Assembly (NCBI GenBank): GCA_900549685.1
Contig: UROX01000039.1
Location: forward strand, 1-16,991
Source of the DNA: an uncultured Alistipes sp.
GTDB lineage: Bacteria > Bacteroidota > Bacteroidia > Bacteroidales > Rikenellaceae
Length of the DNA: 16,991 bases
Reading direction: 5' to 3'
This document shows positions 6,780 through 13,607 of the stretch, one piece after another. Each line of letters begins with the position of its first letter. The first letter of the stretch is position 1. A model generated the notes under the pieces. The model was given only the letters and a program-made list of their open reading frames with translations. It did no database searches and was not told where the DNA came from. A program made the translations under genes and the position numbers.

Positions 6780-7892
6780 ATGGATGTGAAAAAATTGATG
6801 GAAGAGATAGATCGCCTGCGTGCGATCGTCGCCGGTTGGCAGTCTGCCGCTGCCGTGGAAAAGATCGAACGCGATATGGCATTGGATAAACTCAAAGCGT
6901 TGTACGAAGAAATATCGTTCGGCGGACCGGCCGACCGTACGGCGGACGTTCCACAGCCGGTAGCCGTGCCGGTCGCGCAGGAACCTGCCGCCGCACGACC
7001 GGAAGAGGTCTCCGTTGCCGTTCCCGCCGCCGTGACGGAGACTGCGGAGATGCCCGCTGCCGTTTCGTCGGCACCGCTGCAGGCCGAAGAGGCGGCAGCC
7101 TGCGAGGCTCCCGCCGCTTACGGGGAGGTTGCAGCACGGGTCCCCGGTGAGGATGCGGACGAGCAGTCGGCACCGGTGGCACCGACGGCTCCGGCCGGGG
7201 GAATGCCTGTTGCGGAAACATTTCCGTCCCAGGAACCTTATGTCGCTCCCGTCGGGACGGAAACGCCGGTCGCGGTTCCGGAACCCGAGGTGCCGTTCGA
7301 ACACGGAACTCCGTCCGCCGCGGCTCCCGCTTTCGAACAGAAATTGTTCGATGACGACCGGATGGCACGTATCCGGAAGGATAAGCAGGTGATTCTGTCG
7401 CTTTACGGCGACGCTCCTGTCGTGCCCGTCGTGCCTGCTCCTGCTTCCGTGCGTCCCGCCGCGGCTCCGGTCCCGCCTCCGACCCCGGCGCCTGTCGCAC
7501 AGGAATCTTTCGGAAACGTGCAGGTACCGCCTGCCGCGTCCGTTCCGGGCGAAACGCACCGCAAGGTGCTCGGCGAGGTGATCGCTTCGGGAAGCGAGGC
7601 GATGAACGACGTGCTCGGTCGGCAGACGGCCCATGAGGATGTGGCCTCGCGCCTTCAGTCGCGGGGGCTGGCGGGCGATCTGCGGCACAGCATCGGTATT
7701 AACGACCGCTTCATGTTGATACGCAATCTGTTCGACGGCGACAGCGAGGCCTATGCCGCCATGATCGCCCGTCTGGACGGATTCGCCGATCTGGACGAGG
7801 CGCTGCTGTTTCTTCAGGAAAATTATCGCTGGGATCCGGATAACGAGGGCTTGCAGTTGCTCGTCGATCTGCTCGAGCGCAAATTGGGATAA
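6780..7892 (+). CDS. Uncharacterised protein: N-terminal coiled coil, Ala/Pro/Val-rich linker, C-terminal helical domain
   Basis: A protein of 370 residues that I cannot name. Residues 1-46 are a charged amphipathic helix (MDVKKLMEEIDRLRAIVAGW), likely a coiled coil. Residues about 50-260 are low in complexity, rich in Ala, Pro, Val and Glu, and probably disordered. A compact helical C-terminal domain follows from about 262 to 370. It contains L-R-H-S-I-G-I-N-D-R-F-M-L-I-R-N-L-F and ends near YRWDPDNEG and a Leu-rich helix. I believe a similar C-terminal segment (INDRF...LF...W-D-P-x-N) occurs in uncharacterised Bacteroidota proteins. No signal peptide or membrane segment is visible. It is first in the operon, directly behind the promoter at 6648-6678, and rsmI starts 11 bases after it. 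An adaptor or scaffold role is possible but unproven. Confidence 0.82.
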   Translation: MDVKKLMEEIDRLRAIVAGWQSAAAVEKIERDMALDKLKALYEEISFGGPADRTADVPQPVAVPVAQEPAAARPEEVSVAVPAAVTETAEMPAAVSSAPLQAEEAAACEAPAAYGEVAARVPGEDADEQSAPVAPTAPAGGMPVAETFPSQEPYVAPVGTETPVAVPEPEVPFEHGTPSAAAPAFEQKLFDDDRMARIRKDKQVILSLYGDAPVVPVVPAPASVRPAAAPVPPPTPAPVAQESFGNVQVPPAASVPGETHRKVLGEVIASGSEAMNDVLGRQTAHEDVASRLQSRGLAGDLRHSIGINDRFMLIRNLFDGDSEAYAAMIARLDGFADLDEALLFLQENYRWDPDNEGLQLLVDLLERKLG

Positions 7893-7903
7893 CGGCATAG
7901 GAT

Positions 7904-8626
7904 ATGGCAAAACTCTATCTTGTTCCCACGCCGATCGGCAATCTGGACGACATCACGCTCCGGGCGATCCGGGTGCTCGGCGAAGCCGATGTGGTGTTGG
8001 CCGAGGATACGCGGACGACGCAGGTGTTGCTCCGGCATCTGGGTATCGAGAAAAAAATGTGGAGCCACCACAAGTTCAACGAACACGCTTCGGTCGAGGC
8101 CGTAGCCGAAGCCATCGCGGCCGGACAGACCGTGGCGCTGGTTTCCGATGCCGGGACGCCCGGCATTTCCGACCCGGGCTTTCTGCTGGTCCGTACCTGC
8201 GTCGCCCGGGGGATCGAGGTCGAGACATTGCCCGGAGCCACGGCTTTCGTGCCGGCGCTCGTCGATAGCGGTTTCCCCTGCGACAGATTTTGTTTCGAAG
8301 GCTTTCTGCCGCCTAAAAAGGGACGCAACAAGAGGCTCGAGCGGTTGCGCGACGAGGAACGGACGATGATTTTCTACGAATCGCCCTATCGTTTGGTCCG
8401 GACGTTGCACCAGTTCGCCGAGGTATTCGGGGACGACCGTCCCGTATCCGTCGCCCGCGAACTGACTAAAAAGTTCGAAGAGAACGTTCGGGGGACGCTC
8501 GTCGAGGTGGCGCGGCATTTCGAGGAACACGAACCCAAAGGCGAGATCGTCGTCGTCGTGGGAGGGAAGCCCTCCCGGAGCCGAGGGGGCGGTGCGGCGG
8601 AGCCGGACGACGAGGAAGAGCGGTAA
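7904..8626 (+). CDS. rsmI: 16S rRNA (cytidine-1402-2'-O)-methyltransferase
   Basis: A tetrapyrrole-methylase-fold enzyme of 240 residues that uses S-adenosylmethionine to methylate the 2'-hydroxyl of C1402 in the decoding centre of 16S rRNA. The family signatures are all present: LYLVPTPIGNLDDITLRA at 4-21, A-E-D-T-R at 33-37, S-D-A-G-T-P-G-I-S-D-P-G at 81-92, L-P-G-A-T-A at 109-114, and F-E-G-F-L-P at 131-136. The length fits short family members. The C-terminal 20 residues are a Gly/Arg/Asp/Glu-rich tail without structure. The gene starts 11 bases after the upstream gene, and the DUF389 gene starts 7 bases after its stop. I see no reason to doubt the identity. Confidence 0.96.
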   Translation: MAKLYLVPTPIGNLDDITLRAIRVLGEADVVLAEDTRTTQVLLRHLGIEKKMWSHHKFNEHASVEAVAEAIAAGQTVALVSDAGTPGISDPGFLLVRTCVARGIEVETLPGATAFVPALVDSGFPCDRFCFEGFLPPKKGRNKRLERLRDEERTMIFYESPYRLVRTLHQFAEVFGDDRPVSVARELTKKFEENVRGTLVEVARHFEEHEPKGEIVVVVGGKPSRSRGGGAAEPDDEEER

Positions 8627-8633
8627 TTTTTAT

Positions 8634-10007
8634 ATGGAAAAATACGGAAGATATATGGACAAGACGTCGCATCACGGATTCTCTTGGCATGCCTTGGGGC
8701 GTTTCCTCCGCGAGCGGTTCGATTTGCAGGCCGACGGTGCGGACCAGCGGGACGTGGAGGAGAACATCTGTCGGGGCGCGGAGTTCCGGGGAATGAATCT
8801 TTGGGTGCTCATTTTCGCCACGTTCGTGGCCTCTCTGGGACTCAATGTCAATTCCACGGCCGTCATCATCGGCGCCATGTTGATCTCTCCGCTCATGGGT
8901 CCCATCATGGGTATGGGCTTTTCGGTGGGAATCAACGATTTCGACTTGTTGAAACGTTCGCTGCGGAACTTCGGGTTCATGGTGCTCGTGAGCATTCTCA
9001 CCTCTACGTTCTATTTCTTCGTGTCGCCCCTGAGCGGTGCCCAGAGCGAGCTGCTGGCCCGGACCGTGCCCACGACCTACGACGTGCTGATCGCCTTTTT
9101 CGGCGGGCTGGCCGGCATCGTGGCTCAGTCGCGCAGGGACCGCACCTCGACGGTCGTTCCGGGCGTGGCCATCGCCACGGCCCTGATGCCGCCGCTCTGT
9201 ACGGCGGGATACGGGCTGGCGACGTGGCAGCTCCAGTATTTCATCGGCGCGTTCTATCTTTTTTTCATCAATACGGTGTTCATCGCGCTGGCCACCTATG
9301 TCGTCGTGCGTTTTCTCAAATACCGCAAGAAGACGTTCATCGACAAGGCCCGCGAGCGACGGGTGCAGCGGTCGATGGTGGCTATCATGCTGGTGGCGGC
9401 CGTGCCCAGCGTTTTCGTCGGGTACCGGATCGTCAAACGCAGCTATTTCGAGGCTTCGGCCGCTCGGTACGTGCAGACGGTCTTCCAGTTTCCCAAGGCC
9501 AAGGCAATCGACTTCCAGTGCGAATATACGCCCGACAGCAGCCGCATCGAGGTCTTTCTGATCGGCGAGCCCATTTCGGAAGAACTCATCGAGAACGCCC
9601 GTATGCAGCTCGAAGGGTACGGGCTGGGTTCGACGAGGCTCGTCGTACGGCAGAGCGGGGAGAGCGGGACGCTCGATTTCCGGTCGCTCCAGTACGACTA
9701 TCGGGAACTGCTCGACGAGAAGAACCGCCGTCTCTCCGAACTCGAGAAACGGATCGCGACCTATACGACCGATACGCTCGCTGCGGCCGATATCGCCCGG
9801 GAAATGCGTGCGCTGGTGCCTTCTTTGCAGGAAGTGTCGCTGTCCCGTGCTCTTCGCTACCGCGATCCGGGGCGGCCGGACACGGTCGTGATCTGCGTGA
9901 TGAAGACGGCCGACCGTAAGCCGCTCTCTTCTACCGAACGCAACCGGGTCGAACTGTGGTTGCGGACGCGGACCAAAACGGATAGTTTGAAATTATATAC
10001 CGAATAA
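8634..10007 (+). CDS. DUF389-family (TIGR00341-like) membrane protein
   Basis: A membrane protein of 457 residues in the DUF389/uncharacterised hydrophobic domain family. Its function is unknown. About six or seven hydrophobic segments lie near residues 56-75, 77-97, 112-131, 150-166, 172-192, 201-225 and 247-264. The conserved core has NSTAVIIGAMLISPLMGPIMG at about 73-93 and T-V-V-P-G-V-A-I-A-T-A-L-M-P-P-L-C-T at 173-190. The last 190 residues are soluble: an alpha/beta part around 290-340, a charged coiled coil around 355-378, then a mixed segment ending in a polar tail. ATG 8634 is chosen because it lies just past the rsmI stop; an upstream ATG at 8592 would overlap rsmI by 35 bases and adds nothing conserved. 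ATG 8655 is a further option. The long C-terminal part may be a sensor or partner-binding module. Confidence 0.88.
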   Translation: MEKYGRYMDKTSHHGFSWHALGRFLRERFDLQADGADQRDVEENICRGAEFRGMNLWVLIFATFVASLGLNVNSTAVIIGAMLISPLMGPIMGMGFSVGINDFDLLKRSLRNFGFMVLVSILTSTFYFFVSPLSGAQSELLARTVPTTYDVLIAFFGGLAGIVAQSRRDRTSTVVPGVAIATALMPPLCTAGYGLATWQLQYFIGAFYLFFINTVFIALATYVVVRFLKYRKKTFIDKARERRVQRSMVAIMLVAAVPSVFVGYRIVKRSYFEASAARYVQTVFQFPKAKAIDFQCEYTPDSSRIEVFLIGEPISEELIENARMQLEGYGLGSTRLVVRQSGESGTLDFRSLQYDYRELLDEKNRRLSELEKRIATYTTDTLAAADIAREMRALVPSLQEVSLSRALRYRDPGRPDTVVICVMKTADRKPLSSTERNRVELWLRTRTKTDSLKLYTE

Positions 10008-10009
10008 CG

Positions 10010-10792
10010 ATGGATTACAGATCGGTTTGTCTGGAAATGTGCGAAATCGCCCGGCGTGCGGGACGTTTTATCGCCGAGCAGCGCGAGACTTTCTCTCCTT
10101 CGGACGTGGAGTTCAAGGGGGAGCAGAACTTGGTATCCTATGTCGATAAGCAGGCCGAACGGATGGTGACCGGAGAGTTGGCCGCGCTGGTTCCCGAAGC
10201 GGGCTTCGTCACCGAAGAGGGTACGGTCGCTTCCGATGCGGGACGGCCTCTGACGTGGATCGTCGATCCGCTCGACGGAACGACCAATTTCATCCACGGT
10301 CTTTCGCCCTATTGTGTCAGTATCGCCCTCAGCGAGGAGAGCGAACTCGTGGCGGGTGTCGTCTATGAGGTGACCCGCGACGAGATGTTCTATGCGTGGC
10401 GCGGGTCGTATGCCTATCTCAACGGACAGCGCATCGCGGTTTCCGAAACCGATTCGCTGTCCAAAGCGTTGATCGCCATCGGTTTTTCTTATGGCGAGCT
10501 GTCGCGAGGGGACGAGTTCGTGGACAGTCTGGTCCATTTCCAGAATACCACCAACGGAATCCGGCGGCTGGGATCGGCCGCTGCCGATCTGGCGTACGTA
10601 GCCTGCGGCCGTTGTGACGCTTTCTACCAACGGGGACTTTCGCCGTGGGATGTGGCTGCCGGTGCCTTGATCGCACTGCAGGCCGGAGCGCGTGTGACGG
10701 ATTACCGCGGTGGGGAAAACTATGTTTTCGGACGGGAGATCATCGCCTGTTCCCCGCTGTTGTACGATGATTTTCAACGTCAGGTGCGATGA
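10010..10792 (+). CDS. suhB: Inositol monophosphatase family protein
   Basis: A soluble Mg2+-dependent phosphomonoesterase of 260 residues in the IMPase/SuhB family. The metal and catalytic residues are in place: E69-E70-G-T, then W-I-V-D-P-L-D-G-T-T-N-F from 83 to 94 (D86, D89, G90, T91), and W-D-V-A-A-G from 213 with D214. The family hydrolyses myo-inositol-1-phosphate but also other sugar phosphates or PAP, so the substrate is open. The symbol denotes family resemblance only. The gene starts two bases after the DUF389 stop. Its own stop overlaps the next start as ATGA, which predicts translational coupling to the acyltransferase. The length is usual for the family. Confidence 0.93.
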   Translation: MDYRSVCLEMCEIARRAGRFIAEQRETFSPSDVEFKGEQNLVSYVDKQAERMVTGELAALVPEAGFVTEEGTVASDAGRPLTWIVDPLDGTTNFIHGLSPYCVSIALSEESELVAGVVYEVTRDEMFYAWRGSYAYLNGQRIAVSETDSLSKALIAIGFSYGELSRGDEFVDSLVHFQNTTNGIRRLGSAAADLAYVACGRCDAFYQRGLSPWDVAAGALIALQAGARVTDYRGGENYVFGREIIACSPLLYDDFQRQVR

Positions 10793-11727
10793 GCGGGCGC
10801 ATGGAAAAGATGCAATACGCTCTGCTGATGGGAGCCTGCCGGGTCGTGGGACTGTTGCCCGACTGGATGCTCTACCGCGGACTGGCTCCGCTGATCTGCT
10901 TCGTGCTGCATCGCGCGGTCCGCTACCGGGTCGGCGTGGTGCGGTCCAATCTCGCCCGTTCTTTCCCGGAAAAGAGCGAGGCGGAACGCCGGTCGATCGA
11001 ACGCAAGTTCTACCGCCATCTGGCCGAAGTGTTCGTCGATACGGTCAAGTTGCCCTCCATCTCCGAGCGCGAGATACTCGACCGCATGGTCTACCGTGAT
11101 GTCGAGGAGCACGAAGCGGCCCTGCAAGGTCAGAGCTGGATTTCGGCCATGTCCCACTACGGTTCCTGGGAGCTGACCATCGACTATGTATACCATACCG
11201 ACCACCGGGTGTTGGCCGTATACCGCCCGCTGCACAATGCCGTTTTCGACCGGTTCTACCGGACGGCCCGTGCCCGTTTCGGGACGCAGCCCGTTCCGAT
11301 GAACGATATTTTCAAGGAAGTCTTGCGTTCGAAACGCCCCGGCGAGCGTCCCGTCACCGTCGCCCTGATCGCCGACCAGACGCCGCCCTGGCACGAAATC
11401 AAACGCTGGTACCGTTTCCTGGGACAGGACACTCCGTTCTTTTCGGGGGTCGAGAAGATGGCGCTTCGCCTGAATATGCCGGTCTATTTTATGTATATCC
11501 GCAAAGTTGCTCCGCGGCGTTACGAAGCCGAGTTCCGCAGGCTCTACGACGGCAGCGAGGCGGTGGCCGAACATGCGATCACGGAGCGTTATATCGAACA
11601 GCTGGAGGCGATGATCCGCGAGACCCCCGAGCTGTGGATGTGGTCCCATCGCCGGTGGAAACACCGTAAGCCGGCCGATTACGATACGGTTCATACGCCC
11701 GGTAAAGGTGTCTACAAAAAACAGTGA
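10789..11727 (+). CDS. LpxL/HtrB-like lysophospholipid/lipid A acyltransferase
   Basis: An inner-membrane acyltransferase of 312 residues in the LPLAT/LpxL-LpxM family, which transfers a secondary acyl chain to lipid A or a related lipid. An N-terminal hydrophobic stretch (about 9-25) and a second at about 30-41 would anchor it. The H-x4-E catalytic motif is S-H-Y-G-S-W-E, with H123 and E128. Y-R-P-L-H-N at 145-150 and A-D-Q-T-P-P at 195-200 are the other conserved blocks. H-R-R-W-K-H-R near the C-terminus is the usual ending motif. The start overlaps the IMPase stop by 4 bases (ATGA), and the GT2 gene follows at once. It could act on lipid A or on another glycolipid; the sequence does not decide. 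Confidence 0.93.
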   Translation: MSGRMEKMQYALLMGACRVVGLLPDWMLYRGLAPLICFVLHRAVRYRVGVVRSNLARSFPEKSEAERRSIERKFYRHLAEVFVDTVKLPSISEREILDRMVYRDVEEHEAALQGQSWISAMSHYGSWELTIDYVYHTDHRVLAVYRPLHNAVFDRFYRTARARFGTQPVPMNDIFKEVLRSKRPGERPVTVALIADQTPPWHEIKRWYRFLGQDTPFFSGVEKMALRLNMPVYFMYIRKVAPRRYEAEFRRLYDGSEAVAEHAITERYIEQLEAMIRETPELWMWSHRRWKHRKPADYDTVHTPGKGVYKKQ

Positions 11728-11732
11728 AAGCG

Positions 11733-12740
11733 ATGGAGCGAGTCAAAGTAGTGATTCTGAACTGGAACGGTCGGGCCTATCTCGAACGTTTCCTGCCCTC
11801 TGTCGTCCGGAATACGCCCGGAGTGCCGGTCGTCGTGGCCGACAACGGTTCGACGGACGATTCCGTGCCGTTTCTGCGTGCCCGTTTCCCGCAGGTGGAG
11901 GTGATTGTTCTGGACCGGAATTACGGATTCGCCGAAGGGTATAACCGTGCGCTCGAACGGATCGAGGCCGAATATTTCCTGCTGCTCAATTCCGATATCG
12001 AGGTGCCCGAAGGGTGGCTCCCTCCGTTGGTCGAGACGCTGGATGCCGACGGGCGGACGGCGGCCGTCGCGCCGAAAATCCTTTCGTTCGACCGGCCCGA
12101 CCATTTCGAGTATGCCGGCGCCGCGGGCGGATTCATCGATTTTCTGGGCTATCCGTTCTGCCGCGGGCGCATATTGAGTTCCATCGAGGCCGACCGGGGA
12201 CAGTACGACGATCCCCGCGAGGTGTTCTGGGCGTCGGGGGCCTGCATGTTGGTGCGCAGCGAGGTGTTCCGGAGGCTGGGAGGGTTCGATGCCGACTTTT
12301 TCGCCCACATGGAGGAAATCGACTTCTGCTGGCGGGCGCAGCTGGCCGGATATGCGATCCGGGTCGAGCCGCGCAGCCATGTGCTGCATGTGGGCGGGGG
12401 CACCTTGCCCAACGACAATCCGCACAAGATTTATCTCAATTTCCGCAACAACCTCTGTATGTTGTACAAAAACCTGTCGCGTCCGGCGTTCTGGCCGGTG
12501 CTTTTCGTCCGTATGGCGATGGACGGTCTGGCCGCGCTGGTTTTTCTCGCGCAGGGGCGTCCCGCGTTTTTCGGAAAGGTATTCCGGGCGCATATCGATT
12601 TCCACCGCCAGCGCCGTTCGCTGCGTGCGAAGCGTAAAGCGATCCAGCATAGCCGGATCGCCCGTTCGCGCTGGATTTTCCGGGGCAGCATCGTGCTGCG
12701 GCATGCGCTGGGAGGCCGGATTTTCGGGCGGATGATGTAG
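11733..12740 (+). CDS. GT2-family glycosyltransferase (rhamnosyltransferase-like)
   Basis: A GT-A fold inverting transferase of about 335 residues. Numbered from ATG 11733, the N-terminus is M-E-R-V-K-V-V-I-L-N-W-N-G. A-D-N-G-S follows at 36-40, and then L-L-N-S-D-I-E-V with D88 as the DXD-equivalent metal ligand. M-E-E-I-D near 193-197 holds the likely catalytic base, and F-C-W-R-A completes the family block. This pattern matches WbbL-like rhamnosyltransferases, but donor and acceptor cannot be assigned. A hydrophobic segment at about 255-277 may sit on the membrane, and the last 50 residues are very basic. An alternative GTG start at 11724 overlaps the upstream stop as GTGA and would add three residues. 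It is last in the six-gene run, with the convergent HAD gene 174 bases away and no clear terminator between them. Confidence 0.92.
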   Translation: MERVKVVILNWNGRAYLERFLPSVVRNTPGVPVVVADNGSTDDSVPFLRARFPQVEVIVLDRNYGFAEGYNRALERIEAEYFLLLNSDIEVPEGWLPPLVETLDADGRTAAVAPKILSFDRPDHFEYAGAAGGFIDFLGYPFCRGRILSSIEADRGQYDDPREVFWASGACMLVRSEVFRRLGGFDADFFAHMEEIDFCWRAQLAGYAIRVEPRSHVLHVGGGTLPNDNPHKIYLNFRNNLCMLYKNLSRPAFWPVLFVRMAMDGLAALVFLAQGRPAFFGKVFRAHIDFHRQRRSLRAKRKAIQHSRIARSRWIFRGSIVLRHALGGRIFGRMM

Positions 12741-12914
12741 CCGCGTCGCGGAGGCGTATCGCCTGTTTGCGGGGACGGAATGTGCGTATCCGCAGACGTG
12801 GCGCGAAGCCGTCGTTTCTTCTTTTGGCAGGGAGTTCCCAGTGTCGTTTCGATGGTTCGTTCCGCCGCAACGGAGTCTTTTCTCCGGCATGCTGCGACGA
12901 AGGGCGAGCCGTTT

Positions 12915-13595
12915 TTATATTCCCAATAGGTTGCCGTCGAAGTCGCCGAAATCACCGATCACGTCGTTTACACCGGGCAGTGTCCGTATCCGCTGCGGGT
13001 CCGCGGCACCCGAATCGACGGCGAGGATATAACCGGCTCCGGCTCTGCGGGCCGCTTCGATGCCCGAGGGTGCGTCCTCGGCGACGATGCAGGACGAAGG
13101 CGGAAGCGAAAGGTTGGCCGCCGCCTTGAGGTAAATGTCGGGAAAAGGTTTGCCCGGGAAGGTGCCGTCGTCGTAGACGACTTTTTCGCGGTCGAACCAC
13201 CGGCCGAGTCCGAACCGTTCGAAGAAGAAGGTCACATTGACGATTTCCGAAGCCGTGGCGATCGTATGCGGGATGCCGGCCCTGCAAAGTCTGTCGAGCA
13301 GTTCCGGAGCGCCGGGCGTCAGATGGAAACTGCTACGGTCTTTCACGCACAGATCGCGGTATATCTCTTCCTTGTGGGCCGACAGCCGCCACACTTCTTC
13401 GTCCGTGAGCGTGCGGCCGGTCAGGTATTCGAAAATGACGCGGCTCGGCCGGCCGTGCATGTGCTGCCGCATTTCCTCCTTGCCGAAATCCTGTCCGCGC
13501 AATTCCCGCGAGACGGTCCGCCATGCCTCTTCTTGCTTGTCCGAATCGAGGTACAGCGTGCCGTTGAAGTCGAAGATGATGCCTGCGAATGCCAT
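12915..13595 (-). CDS. HAD-superfamily phosphatase, beta-phosphoglucomutase-like
   Basis: A soluble HAD hydrolase of 226 residues with a helical cap domain between motifs I and II. Motif I is D9-F-N11-G-T13, motif II is T-I-A-T-A-S at 111-116, motif III is K149 in FPGKPFPD, and motif IV is A-E-D-A-P-S-G with E173 and D174. The layout is that of the beta-phosphoglucomutase/phosphatase subgroup. The oddity is N11, where most HAD phosphatases have the second Asp acting as general acid/base. The protein may therefore use another residue, have a different activity such as mutase or phosphonate cleavage, or be slow. It starts 12 bases after the M23 stop, as the last gene of the prmC-recX-M23 run. 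The substrate is unknown. Confidence 0.88.
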   Translation of the reverse strand: MAFAGIIFDFNGTLYLDSDKQEEAWRTVSRELRGQDFGKEEMRQHMHGRPSRVIFEYLTGRTLTDEEVWRLSAHKEEIYRDLCVKDRSSFHLTPGAPELLDRLCRAGIPHTIATASEIVNVTFFFERFGLGRWFDREKVVYDDGTFPGKPFPDIYLKAAANLSLPPSSCIVAEDAPSGIEAARRAGAGYILAVDSGAADPQRIRTLPGVNDVIGDFGDFDGNLLGI

Positions 13596-13607
13596 TTTTC
13601 CTGGTTC

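Noticed and set aside
6414..7910. 498-codon open frame on the minus strand
   Set aside because: Antisense to the operon's first gene and across the divergent promoter region. The translation is Arg/Gly/His-rich and resembles no protein family.
12871..12886. Possible terminator between the convergent GT2 and HAD genes
   Set aside because: The stem CGGAG/CTCCG is only 5 bp, with a T-rich loop and no following T-run on either strand.
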